64,000 bases of DNA, taken from Paracoccus sp. SCSIO 75233. Lineage in GTDB: Bacteria > Pseudomonadota > Alphaproteobacteria > Rhodobacterales > Rhodobacteraceae. Shown here one piece after another: positions 56,801 to 64,000 of this stretch. The stretch is from NCBI RefSeq assembly GCF_027912675.1, contig NZ_CP115757.1, positions 186,001-250,000 on the forward strand, read 5' to 3'. The notes under the pieces are model-generated. The model was not told the DNA's origin and ran no database searches. It worked only from the letters and a program-made list of their open reading frames with translations. Numbering within the stretch: the stretch's first letter is position 1; every line of letters starts with the position of its first letter. A program made the position numbers and the translations under genes.

Positions 56801-57128
56801 GATCTTTCAGCACGATTTTCCGGGCATCCCCGAAGCTCTCGTCAAGGGCGTCTTCAATTTCAGGCCGTGTCGGGCCTTCGGCAAGCGGCCCGATCCGTGC
56901 CCACCAGGCACCTGCGCGCGCCATTGCGAGATTGTTGAGATCGACGATTGCCTGCGGTTCGAAATGACCCTGCCTGTTATCCTCCGCCGGTCCGCCCCGG
57001 TCGAGTGGCAGCGAAAAGCCCAGAACTTCGGTGCAATGTGCGAGAAACGACGTGCCGTTGCGGTGCATCCCGAGAATAATCAGAATTTTATCGCGAGGGG
57101 TCATTCTGCTCTCTTCGGCGCTTTGCAT
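53829..57128 (-). CDS. Sulfotransferase - coiled coil - GT-B - GT-A fusion protein
   Basis: A 1099-residue cytoplasmic protein with four parts. Residues ~10-250: sulfotransferase-like, with ILGMHRNGTSFLAHC (5'-PAPS loop) and LIAIRHPGETATSLARRD. Residues ~290-400: long coiled coil. Residues ~465-825: GT-B glycosyltransferase (FRTQRPQHLATEMARAGHRVF, GYVGAIAEWFDTDLLEQV, DPVKFYEYSAVRRPTVAT). Residues ~835-1090: GT2-type GT-A domain (SVVVLAYGKADLTLACLESL, VLVVDNGSDETE, YVLLLNNDTYVPPGAL with the metal site). A start at 57104 is possible. Such a chain could build and sulfate one repeat unit. It is coupled to a separate sulfotransferase gene. Confidence 0.85.
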   Translation of the reverse strand: MQSAEESRMTPRDKILIILGMHRNGTSFLAHCTEVLGFSLPLDRGGPAEDNRQGHFEPQAIVDLNNLAMARAGAWWARIGPLAEGPTRPEIEDALDESFGDARKIVLKDPRLSLLMDQWRPALEEAGPTSALIAIRHPGETATSLARRDAIGTDLSFLSWMAHTFASLDASIDMPRSLVLFPDWIGDVKTTLTRIASVAGVDLPNGAVGKVEARFDADAVHGGQQLSADTPEIDLLARDLFELLARHARSGTMPDTEELAPFQKRFRELAMTAIQVEAANQPVQAQLHETIDVYTNRVAQLEGDVDGLVAGSVSLQQQVEEVRAEREAVVAELQKHIAATEAQRDNALEQLNDFLATAEAQLAEQNLQENSNQELITLLCTQNEVVADLTSKLEAERMSVIKPIYRRIHRSAGRILRPLLPGWAFDRLKRSVPFPDGIPTHLAYAPPQPRSGELRGFDGIAPASPDKSDIFVMSIINWDFRTQRPQHLATEMARAGHRVFFVEMETEAGGGSAREVAPNVYVLRLPASGMRTVNPYDGKIPLTAQQAWIGHFYRIVDQLRTTPRTHIVVEHPYWWNFVRHLPPQFQITFDCMDEIAGFANTEQAILDAEENMIAKADRMIVSSQYLYDKYARQRPVALVRNGTDVSHFVNDDADARIPDFLAGKLGNGAIKVGYVGAIAEWFDTDLLEQVARENPDFELHLCGSVTAAEPARLDRLSNVTLHGEIPYADVPAFLRAMDVLIIPFRLLPIIKACDPVKFYEYSAVRRPTVATALPELARAGDLVTTASDAAGFAAGIRQAATAPDATSRGDALRSYALDNAWSYRAADILAEMDRAPSVSVVVLAYGKADLTLACLESLVGQGDIYPDFEVLVVDNGSDETELARLRDAARPYDNVRLIENGENLGFAKGNNVGIEAARGDYVLLLNNDTYVPPGALQAMVGHLEHNPELGIVGPLTNNIGNEAKLDLSYADMTEMQRIARDLTTGYRGRWTAIPVAAYFCAMFRKADLDRVGHLPTVYGRGMFEDDDHCASFRAAGFEIALAEDAFVHHHLSATFDQIPSAEKTALFETNKKIFEARWGEWVPHRYRASRPPASLTERS

Positions 57129-57149
57129 ATGGCCTTTTCGGTTTCAGGG

Positions 57150-57178
57150 GTGATGCCCAGCCGACCTGCAACTGTCAA
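57150..57178 (-). promoter_or_regulatory. Predicted promoter of the fusion gene
   Basis: Minus-strand TTGACA (57178-57173), a consensus -35, and CATCAC (57155-57150) 17 bases on. It is close to the annotated start at 57128, which would give a very short leader; if correct, the start at 57104 gains support. Confidence 0.4.
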
Positions 57179-57400
57179 GCAAGCACAGGCTTATCCTTTG
57201 TATATATTTTGATTTGGAAGAATTGGGCAGATATTCGCGGGCCACCGAACCCGTGAAGCGGGCAGGCGTGGCGTCAACGACGCGGGACGCCGTGTGGTCG
57301 TCTTCGCAGGATCTGACACGGTTTTGATACATTTGATGAAATGTTATCTTGCGTTTCGTACTGTGTGGGCGTGACTTCTGTGATTGGCTCTGGAACTGAG

Positions 57401-57418
57401 TGTATTCAGTGCAGTACA
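57401..57418. promoter_or_regulatory. TGTA/TACA dyad upstream of the GT32 gene
   Basis: TGTATTCAGTGCAGTACA has TGTA...TACA outer arms and partial inner symmetry, 115 bases before the GT32 start. Operator-like, regulator unknown. Confidence 0.25.
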
Positions 57419-57532
57419 GGGGTTCTGGCAGGGAACCGCCCTTCCGCCCCTCGACGCGGGGCAGTGGAAGGAATAAGTTCTGCGAACCCGACAGCCGGCG
57501 AAAGATGCGGCAACAGATCAAATGAGGCAACG

Positions 57533-58270
57533 ATGCGTCTGACGCAGTTCTGGGACAAGCCCACCCCGCCGCAAGAGGTGCAGACGCTTATGTCCACCTG
57601 GGAGGCGGAGAAGCGTTTCAGCTATGATCGCTTCGACCTGGACCGCGCGCGCGACTATATCCGGCAGCATTTCGGTGGCGATGTCGTCGCGGCTTTCGAC
57701 AGATGTCGCCCGCCCGCGATGAAGGCCGATCTGTTCCGGTATTGCAGCCTCTATGCCGGGGGTGGCGTTTATATCGATGCGGATATCGGGAATTCCGGCA
57801 CGGCATTCGATTTCATCAGCGATGCAATCGGGGGCAAGACCGGCTTCCGGCGGTTCCTGCCCATCGGTCTGAACGGCAGCAAGGGCGTGCTGATGTTTCG
57901 CGTGACCAAGAAGGACGGCATCGTTCACCATCGGCTGACCAATGATGTCCTGATCGCGCATCGCAAGAAACTGCCGCTTTTCGGGGCTCTGGTCGAACGC
58001 TCTTGCGAGAATATCCGCAACGAAATCTCGCAGAATGTCTGGGTCGTGACCGGGCCGGGCGTGCTGAACCAGTTGAAGAAGAAAGAGAACGGCGATGAGC
58101 TGTTTGAGGATTTCAATCTGGTTTCGATTTTCAAGTTCAAGCAGCATCTGAAATTCGTCTGGCAGATGGACTACAAGAATGGCGAAGATGACTGGCGGCC
58201 CAAGGACAAGGATGCCGGCGCGCCCTCGATCTTCGTGCCTGCCATGAATGGCCCGGAGGCCGGTGTCTGA
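57533..58270 (+). CDS. GT32-type glycosyltransferase (DXD)
   Basis: A 245-residue protein with the classic GT32/Gly_transf_sug block: RPPAMKADLFRYCSLYAGGGVYIDADI, where Asp82-x-Asp84 binds metal and nucleotide sugar. The start at 57533 follows GAGG; upstream extension is unsupported. Its stop overlaps the kpsM-like start by one base. It probably adds a sugar to the exported polysaccharide. Confidence 0.85.
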   Translation: MRLTQFWDKPTPPQEVQTLMSTWEAEKRFSYDRFDLDRARDYIRQHFGGDVVAAFDRCRPPAMKADLFRYCSLYAGGGVYIDADIGNSGTAFDFISDAIGGKTGFRRFLPIGLNGSKGVLMFRVTKKDGIVHHRLTNDVLIAHRKKLPLFGALVERSCENIRNEISQNVWVVTGPGVLNQLKKKENGDELFEDFNLVSIFKFKQHLKFVWQMDYKNGEDDWRPKDKDAGAPSIFVPAMNGPEAGV

Positions 58271-59094
58271 TGCAGGCCCCGGCACCTGATCTTCAGCCGG
58301 TTCAGGCGACGGTCAGCAATAAAATGCTGCCGCGTTTTTCGACACTGCGCACGATCACGGCGCTGTGCCTGCGTGAAGTGACGACCTCTAACGGTGATGT
58401 CGCGGGCGGATATATGTGGTCGGTCCTGTCGCCCGTGGTGTCGATCATGGGGCTGGTGATCATCTTTTCCGCCGGGTTCCGGGTGCCGCCCCTTGGGGAC
58501 AATTTTGCCATCTTCTACGCGACCGGGGTTCTGCCCTACACGATGTTCACGCAAGTCTGTTCGCGGCTGGACAACGCGATCCGCAGTTCGCGGAGCCTGC
58601 TGAACTATCCCCGCGTGACGCTGTTTGACGTGCTGGTCTCCAAGCTGATCATGTCGTTGATGACACAGGCTGCCGTGTCGGTGCTGGTCTTCGGGTTTAT
58701 TCTCTATTTCTACGACACCGACACCACCTTCGATTCCATCGAAGTGCTGAAGTCATTCGGTGCCGCCGCCGCGCTTGGCTGTGGTATCGGTCTGACCAAC
58801 TGTGCGATCAAAGCCAAATTTCCGCTTTGGGATTTTGTCTGGTCGTTCCTGTCGCGGCCGCTTCTGCTGGTCTCTGGCGTGATTATTCTGGTGGAGTCGC
58901 TGCCGCGCCCTTACAGCGAATGGCTGTTGTGGAATCCGCTTGTCCATATCACGGGCCGCATGCGTGAGGCGTTTTATGTCGATTACATCGGGGGCTACGC
59001 CAATCTCTGGTATCCGATGCAGCTTGCGATTGTCCTGATTTTCATCGGTCTCGCAGGCATGCGCCTGTTCAGCCGCGAATTGTTGGATCAGTGA
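58270..59094 (+). CDS. kpsM: Polysaccharide ABC exporter permease (KpsM-like)
   Basis: A 274-residue ABC-2 type permease with about six spans. The N-terminal cytoplasmic helix ITALCLREVTTSNGDVAGGYMWSVLSPV is typical of capsule exporters, and RSLLNYPRVTLFDVLVSKLIM and EWLLWNPLVHITGRMREAFY are KpsM/BexB-type. It forms the transmembrane half of the exporter with the ATPase at 60269. Overlap with neighbours on both sides marks an operon. Confidence 0.9.
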   Translation: MQAPAPDLQPVQATVSNKMLPRFSTLRTITALCLREVTTSNGDVAGGYMWSVLSPVVSIMGLVIIFSAGFRVPPLGDNFAIFYATGVLPYTMFTQVCSRLDNAIRSSRSLLNYPRVTLFDVLVSKLIMSLMTQAAVSVLVFGFILYFYDTDTTFDSIEVLKSFGAAAALGCGIGLTNCAIKAKFPLWDFVWSFLSRPLLLVSGVIILVESLPRPYSEWLLWNPLVHITGRMREAFYVDYIGGYANLWYPMQLAIVLIFIGLAGMRLFSRELLDQ

Positions 59095-60272
59095 CGCCCA
59101 TGACAGCAACGCAGGATAGCAATCCCGGTTTCACCTATGAAATCCCCGAAGTGCGGCCCGCGTTTCTGCGGTTTCGGCATTACATGCTTATCTTCAGCTT
59201 CGTGCTGGTCGTTATTGCCCCGGTCCTGCTGGCCGGATGGTTGTCCTGGAGCTTTTCGGGCACGCTTCGGCAGGTGACGGCGTCGGTCACGGTGCAGGAG
59301 CATTCGCTGGGGTCCTTTGCGTCGCCGGGGTCGGGAATTTCGTTGCAATCTGCTTTCAAGGGTGGCGGCAGCGAGGAAACGGCGATTGTCCGGGAACTGG
59401 TTCACAGCGAGGATTTCTACCGGACCGTCGCCGGGCAGATGGACCTGAGCGCGATATGGCCGCCGGATCGGCCGGTGCCGTATTGGCCGCCCTATTACGA
59501 CCCGGAGGGGCCGGCCGAAACAGGCCACAGCTTCTGGAAGAACATGGTCAATGTGCATATCGGTTCACGCGACCAGATCATCCGTATCTCGGTCATAGCC
59601 TTCGATCAGGACACGGCCCAACAGGTTCTCAACGCGATCCGGGTCGAGGCCGAGCGGCGTCTGAACACGGCCCGTGCCGCGACGCTGCGCATCGCGTTGG
59701 AGGAGGCGGAGCAGCGTGTCGAGGAGCTGCGCGTCCAATATGCGGAAGACAGCAGCAAGCTTCTTAACTTCCGGGTGCAGAACAACACGATTGACCCGGA
59801 GATCATGGTCAGCCTGAACATCGCATTTTCGGATTTCCTGCGTAAGATGCTGGCCGATGAGGAGATCAATATCGCCGCGACGACCGCATCTATCGCGCAA
59901 GGCGGCGAACTGACCCGTGTGTCTGAAAGCCGGGTCGCCGCGATCTCGGAATATCTGTCCAATATCGACACGGCGCCGGGTCAGGTCATCACAGCCGATG
60001 AAATAACCGCACTGATGGCCGAATATCAGCCGCTGCTGATGGATGCCGAAATCTCCCATACCTCGCTGCGCATGGCGGAGTTGTCGCAGATGCGGTTCAC
60101 CCAGGATCTGGAGTCGAACAAGGTATTCCTTTCCAGCGTTACCGGCGGTTCGATGGCCGCGATCGAGGTGTTCCCGCAATTCCTGCCGACATTGCTGATC
60201 GTGATCGCCGGAAGTCTGGTGATCTGGGCCATCCTTTTGATTATTGTCTATGCAATCCGGGACCGAAAATGA
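59091..60272 (+). CDS. Capsule export co-polymerase, KpsE/BexC-like (copy 1)
   Basis: A 393-residue inner-membrane protein with a cytoplasmic N-terminus, a first span (~31-53), a large periplasmic region rich in coiled-coil helices (EEAEQRVEELRVQYAEDSSKLLNF) and a C-terminal span ending VYAIRDRK. This topology is that of the PCP-3/KpsE family that links the ABC exporter to the outer-membrane channel. A GTG at 59091 overlapping kpsM (GTGA) or the ATG at 59100 may start it. It overlaps kpsT by 4 bases. Confidence 0.87.
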   Translation: MTPMTATQDSNPGFTYEIPEVRPAFLRFRHYMLIFSFVLVVIAPVLLAGWLSWSFSGTLRQVTASVTVQEHSLGSFASPGSGISLQSAFKGGGSEETAIVRELVHSEDFYRTVAGQMDLSAIWPPDRPVPYWPPYYDPEGPAETGHSFWKNMVNVHIGSRDQIIRISVIAFDQDTAQQVLNAIRVEAERRLNTARAATLRIALEEAEQRVEELRVQYAEDSSKLLNFRVQNNTIDPEIMVSLNIAFSDFLRKMLADEEINIAATTASIAQGGELTRVSESRVAAISEYLSNIDTAPGQVITADEITALMAEYQPLLMDAEISHTSLRMAELSQMRFTQDLESNKVFLSSVTGGSMAAIEVFPQFLPTLLIVIAGSLVIWAILLIIVYAIRDRK

Positions 60273-60943
60273 TCGTTCTCGAAAACATCACCAAGATTTT
60301 TTACTCGCGGCATGTCAAAAACGTCGTGTTTCAGGACCTGAACATGGTCTTCCCCGGACGCACCTCCATTGCGCTTCTGGGGCGGAACGGGGCGGGAAAG
60401 TCGACACTTCTGCGTGTCATGTCCGGCTCGCTCATCCCGAACTCGGGCCGGGTTCTCAGCGACGGGAATATCTCCTTTCCCATCGGTCTCGCCAACTCCA
60501 TGCACCCGCATATGAGCGGGTCACAGAACACGAAATTCATCGCCCGCATCTATGGCGCGGATACAGATTCGCTGAAACATTTCGTCGAGGATTTTGCCGA
60601 GCTTGGCGAGAAATTCTACCTGCCCGTCCGCACCTATTCATCCGGGATGAAGGCGCGGCTGATGTTTGGCATCAATATGGGGCTGAAATTCGATACCTAC
60701 CTGATCGACGAGGTCTCGGCGGTCGGGGACATGAATTTCAAGGAAAAAAGCGAATATCTGTTCAAGGAGCGGATGGAGAACGCGGGCGCGATCTTCATCA
60801 GCCACTCCATGCCGCTGGTCCGGCGCATGTGTACGGCGGGTGCGGTTCTGGAAAACGGCAAGATTACCTATTTCGACGATCTGGAAGAGGCGATTGACCG
60901 TCACCAGAAAAACACGATGGCGGGGCCGGGCGGCGCGAAGTAA
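60269..60943 (+). CDS. kpsT: Polysaccharide ABC exporter ATPase (KpsT-like)
   Basis: A 224-residue ABC ATPase. Walker A GRNGAGKST (residues 38-46), signature RTYSSGMKARLMFGI (~130-144), Walker B TYLIDEVSAVGD, switch His in FISHSM. IALLGRNGAGKS with LSDGNISFPIGL is typical of KpsT/BexA, which lack the long C-terminal carbohydrate-binding extension of Wzt. It powers export with the kpsM-like permease. Confidence 0.93.
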   Translation: MIVLENITKIFYSRHVKNVVFQDLNMVFPGRTSIALLGRNGAGKSTLLRVMSGSLIPNSGRVLSDGNISFPIGLANSMHPHMSGSQNTKFIARIYGADTDSLKHFVEDFAELGEKFYLPVRTYSSGMKARLMFGINMGLKFDTYLIDEVSAVGDMNFKEKSEYLFKERMENAGAIFISHSMPLVRRMCTAGAVLENGKITYFDDLEEAIDRHQKNTMAGPGGAK

Positions 60944-60992
60944 GTCGTCAGCGGCAATATCTCGCCGCTGATTTCCGCTTTGTCCCTGCCTG

Positions 60993-62183
60993 TTAGCGGC
61001 GGTCGCGCATGCTGTAATAGCTTAGCAGCAGGATGGACCAGCCCAGAAGCAGCCCGATAAAGGCACGCAGCAATAGCATGGTTCGGTTGGGAAGCTGGGG
61101 CGACTCCGCCAGACGCGGCTCGATATGCGCCGCCAGATACCGGGATTGACGCTGGCCTTCCGCCAAAGCGGTTTCGTAGGACGCCTGCGCTGAGCGATAG
61201 GTGGTCTCGGCAAATTCAAGATTGGCCGCCAGCTCTTCATATTCGGACACGAGTTCGGCGTAGCTTTCGCCGTTCTGGCCTTCCCCGACTTCCCCGAATT
61301 TGGCGCGCTCCGCGTCGATCTGGGCCTGAATCGCATCGATCCTGCGCTGGTTCTGTACAACACGGGGGTCGTTGTCGCGCGCGGTTTCGCGCAGCGTGTC
61401 CTGCCCGACCATTGCTTCCACAAGCTGCGACTGAAGTGCGGTCAGAACGCTCATCTGCCCTTCCAGATCGGCCTCCGGGTCGACGATCTGGGTTCGCATG
61501 CGGAAGCGGGTCAGCGCCTGCCGGGCCGCGGTCAGGCGGTCCTGCGCTTTTTCCAGCTCGTTTCGGGCGAAGCGGGTGGCGTCTTCGCGGGCAATGTCGG
61601 ACAATTCGTTGATGGTCTGGCTGCTTTCGTCGAAGGTGGCCTCGGCAATGGCTTTCGCATCTTCCGGGGTGAAGGCCATGACCTCAAGCGTGATAAGCTG
61701 GCTTGAGGAGGCGTAGTTGACCTTGACCTGCTTGCGCCAGTAGCTGGTCAAATCCTCCAGCGAGCCGGACGGGTCGAAGGCAAAAACCGGGTCGATATCA
61801 TGCCGCTTGGAGAATATTCCGACCAGATCCAGCTTTTCGTCGATGGTCGCGACTATGTCCTGACTGCGCAGGAAATCATAAAGAATATCGGGGTCGGAAG
61901 CCGTGGTCGATCCGGTCAGCTGGGTCAGCCCGCCAAGGATGTCCAGCGTCGGGTCGGCCTCTTCCTTGCGCACGGAAAAACCGACGGTCGAGATATACTG
62001 ATCCTGCGCCCGGTTCCAAAGATACCAGCCCCAGACGGCAGAGGGTGCGATCACCATCAGCAGGAAAGAGGTGATCATGACGAACTTCACCAGATTGTTC
62101 CCGGCGCCGGCCCGCTTCTGCTTTCGCCGCCGGGGTGCCGGGGCGATCTGGGGCGGGTTCGTCGTCATCTGCGTCTCGACCAT
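60993..62183 (-). CDS. Capsule export co-polymerase, KpsE/BexC-like (copy 2)
   Basis: A 396-residue protein of the same family: a basic N-terminus (PAPRRRKQKRAGAGNN), a span (~32-53), QYISTVGFSVRKEEAD, coiled-coil periplasmic helices and a C-terminal span ending SYYSMRDRR. It is on the opposite strand to the kpsM-E-T run, convergent with kpsT. The ATG at 62183 follows AGGAA; upstream starts (to 62285) would extend toward the P-ATPase gene. Its sequence differs clearly from copy 1, so it is not a recent duplicate. Confidence 0.87.
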   Translation of the reverse strand: MVETQMTTNPPQIAPAPRRRKQKRAGAGNNLVKFVMITSFLLMVIAPSAVWGWYLWNRAQDQYISTVGFSVRKEEADPTLDILGGLTQLTGSTTASDPDILYDFLRSQDIVATIDEKLDLVGIFSKRHDIDPVFAFDPSGSLEDLTSYWRKQVKVNYASSSQLITLEVMAFTPEDAKAIAEATFDESSQTINELSDIAREDATRFARNELEKAQDRLTAARQALTRFRMRTQIVDPEADLEGQMSVLTALQSQLVEAMVGQDTLRETARDNDPRVVQNQRRIDAIQAQIDAERAKFGEVGEGQNGESYAELVSEYEELAANLEFAETTYRSAQASYETALAEGQRQSRYLAAHIEPRLAESPQLPNRTMLLLRAFIGLLLGWSILLLSYYSMRDRR

Positions 62184-62289
62184 GCTGCTTTCCTGTATCA
62201 CCGGCGAACGCCGCGTGTAGCGTCCGCCGATATAACCGCTTGCGTGGTCCATGACCAGCGCAAGCCGGTCATGGACCCTGTTCATGAAA

Positions 62290-64000
62290 TCACGAAAACC
62301 GGCGCAGTCGCAATGCGTTGGACACGACGAAGACCGATGACAGCGCCATCGCGCCGGCGGCCAGCATAGGCGATAGCTGCGGCCCGCCGAACGGCACAAG
62401 CACACCCATAGCGACCGGGATCAGCAATGCGTTATAGGTGAAGGCCCAGAACAGGTTCTGCCGGATATTGCGCATCACGGCGCGGCTCAGCCGGATCGCC
62501 GTTGGCACGGCGGTCGGGTCGGGTCTCAGCAGAACGACCTCTGCCGCCTCGATGGCGATATCCGTGCCGCTGCCCATTGCGATCCCGGTATCGGCTCCGG
62601 CCAGCACCGGCGCGTCGTTGATGCCGTCGCCGACAAAGACCGTGCTTTCGCCCATCTGGCGCACGGCCTCCAGCTTCGCCTCCGGGGTCATACCGCCCTG
62701 CACGCGATCAATGCCGAGCGAACTGCCGACCGCATTGGCCGCAGCCGGGACGTCGCCGGAGAACAGCGCGGTCTGAAGCCCGATCTCATGCAGTTCGCGG
62801 ATCGCAGTCACCGATTCCGGCCTTGCCGCGTCTGCGATAGAGAAGCTGGCGACATGTTTGCCGTTCAGGGCGAGATGCACCGGGGTGCGGCCTTCTGTCG
62901 CCGCACGATCCGAGGCGTCGGCCAGAGCCGCGACCGTCTCGATATGACCCGCTTCCAGCGCTGACAGATTGCCGATCAGAACACGCTGGCCGTCGACTTC
63001 GCCGCTGATGCCGCGGCCTGTATCGGCCTTGACCCCTCGGGCTTCCGCCGCTTCGACGCTTTCCGACCCTGCAGCGTCCAGAATGGCGCGGGCAAGGGGG
63101 TGCTCCGATCCTGCCTCGACCGCAGCGGCAAGGCGCAATGCGTCGTGGCGGTCAATGCCTGCGGTCTCGATGCCGGTCACGGCGGGTTTGCCTTCGGTCA
63201 GCGTCCCGGTCTTGTCGAATGCGACGATCCTGGCGTCCGCCAGCCGCTGCAGCGCATCGCCGCGCCGGAACAGGATACCCAGCTCCGCGCCGCGACCCGT
63301 CCCAACAAGGATGGAGACGGGAACCGCCAGACCCATTGCACAGGGGCAGGCGATAATCAGCACCGAGATCGCGGCAACCAGCGCCTGTGGCAATGCCGGG
63401 GCAGGGGCGAGGATCATCCATAATGCGAAGGCCAGCACGGCAAGCCCCATGACGACCGGGACAAACACCCGCGTCACCCGGTCGACCAGAGCCTGCACCG
63501 GCAGCTTGCCTGCCTGCGCCTGTTCGACCAGCCGAACGATCCCGGCCAGCCTTGTATCGGCGCCGGTCGCTGTAACCCGGTAGCGCAGCGCGGCGTTGCC
63601 GTTCACGGTGCCGCCGATCAGCGTGTCGCCCGGTTCCTTCTCGACCGGGATCGGCTCCCCGGTCAGCATGGATTCGTCAACCGCGCCGGTCCCGTCGATC
63701 AGTTCGCCATCGACGGCCACACGCTCGCCCGGCCTCAGATGGACGATATCGCCTTGTATAATCTCCTGCACCGGCAATTCGGTCAGCTTCGCGTTCCGTT
63801 CGACGCGGGCGGTCGACGGGGCGAGGTCCAGCAGACGCCGGATCGCCTGACCGGCCTGACCCTTTGCGCGGGCCTCGAGCCAGCGTCCCAGCAAGATCAG
63901 GGTCACGATTACGGCAGCGCTTTCGAAATACACATGTCGTGCATTTTCAGGAAGCAGGAATGGCGCGAAGGTGGTGACTGTCGAATAAAGGAACGCCGCT
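62290..64000 (-). CDS. copA: Copper-translocating P-type ATPase, N-terminus outside the window
   Basis: The final 570 or so residues of a P1B-type ATPase. Visible: the metal-binding membrane motif IACPCAMGLAVP, the phosphatase/actuator DESMLTGEPIPVEK, the phosphorylation motif FDKTGTLTEGKP, GSEHPLARAI (P1B His-Pro), and GDGINDAPVLAGADTGIAMGSGTD. The Cys-Pro-Cys is that of Cu(I) exporters, though silver is also possible. The frame is open to the window edge, so the N-terminal metal-binding domains are missing only because of the window. 106 bases upstream of copy 2 of the KpsE-like gene. Confidence 0.92.
   Translation of the reverse strand, partial: AAFLYSTVTTFAPFLLPENARHVYFESAAVIVTLILLGRWLEARAKGQAGQAIRRLLDLAPSTARVERNAKLTELPVQEIIQGDIVHLRPGERVAVDGELIDGTGAVDESMLTGEPIPVEKEPGDTLIGGTVNGNAALRYRVTATGADTRLAGIVRLVEQAQAGKLPVQALVDRVTRVFVPVVMGLAVLAFALWMILAPAPALPQALVAAISVLIIACPCAMGLAVPVSILVGTGRGAELGILFRRGDALQRLADARIVAFDKTGTLTEGKPAVTGIETAGIDRHDALRLAAAVEAGSEHPLARAILDAAGSESVEAAEARGVKADTGRGISGEVDGQRVLIGNLSALEAGHIETVAALADASDRAATEGRTPVHLALNGKHVASFSIADAARPESVTAIRELHEIGLQTALFSGDVPAAANAVGSSLGIDRVQGGMTPEAKLEAVRQMGESTVFVGDGINDAPVLAGADTGIAMGSGTDIAIEAAEVVLLRPDPTAVPTAIRLSRAVMRNIRQNLFWAFTYNALLIPVAMGVLVPFGGPQLSPMLAAGAMALSSVFVVSNALRLRRFS

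Larger units (their letters stand above)
57129..57532. other. 404-base divergent intergenic region
   Basis: Lies between the fusion gene (minus) and the GT32 gene (plus). It is richer in A and T than the flanking genes (for instance around 57196-57213). It contains a minus-strand promoter candidate (57150-57178) and a dyad at 57401-57418. No convincing coding frame or RNA gene was seen. Confidence 0.6.

Overview
The window looks like chromosomal DNA of an alphaproteobacterium of the Rhodobacteraceae, close to Paracoccus. This is an inference from gene content and order: high GC, a CcrM-type methyltransferase beside rnhB, a petP/petR-like regulator pair, dapB divergent from rbfA, a yfgM-bamB-der operon, and an fliI/flgBC-fliE-fliQ-flgFGAH-fliL flagellar block. 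No sequence search was run. No tRNA, rRNA or CRISPR array was seen.

Layout. 1-6.1 kb: translation and lysine genes (truB partial, a phosphodiester glycosidase-like gene, rbfA, dapB, valS, a DUF1992 gene). 6.2-12.7 kb: petR/petP, ilvE, an AlkB-type alkane hydroxylase, a DXD glycosyltransferase, ccrM and rnhB. 12.7-16.6 kb: a low-GC gap, a GntR/HutC regulator, an L,D-transpeptidase, an extensin-like protein and a Crp/Fnr regulator. 16.7-22.6 kb: ten flagellar genes (fliI divergent from flgB-flgC-fliE-fliQ-flgF-flgG-flgA-flgH-fliL). 22.6-30.1 kb: a GT2 glycosyltransferase, rpe, gph, the dTDP-rhamnose genes rmlA/D/B/C and a two-domain glycosyltransferase. 30.3-34.7 kb: a large RTX protein, a CAP-domain lipoprotein and a Tat-exported L,D-transpeptidase. 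34.7-49 kb: housekeeping and stress genes (phhB, hemH, comF, grxC, a Nit amidase, yfgM, bamB, der, serS, ada, rpmB, PCuAC). 49-53 kb: a DUF1800/DUF1501 pair whose second gene is broken by a 1376-bp IS256-family element. 53-62 kb: a surface-polysaccharide locus. 62.3 kb to the end: a copper-type P-ATPase cut by the window edge.

How the genes fit together. Surface carbohydrate is the main accessory theme. The rml genes supply dTDP-L-rhamnose. Several glycosyltransferases flank them. The 53-62 kb locus pairs sulfotransferases and glycosyltransferases with a KpsM/KpsT ABC exporter and two KpsE-like co-polymerases. The most distinctive protein there is a 1099-residue chain joining a sulfotransferase domain, a coiled coil, a GT-B domain and a GT-A domain.

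Other points of interest are a ccrM promoter with CcrM sites (GANTC) inside and beside it, a thioredoxin-like protein that has lost one active-site cysteine, a methyltransferase-like protein lacking the SAM glycine motif, and an RTX protein with no secretion genes nearby.
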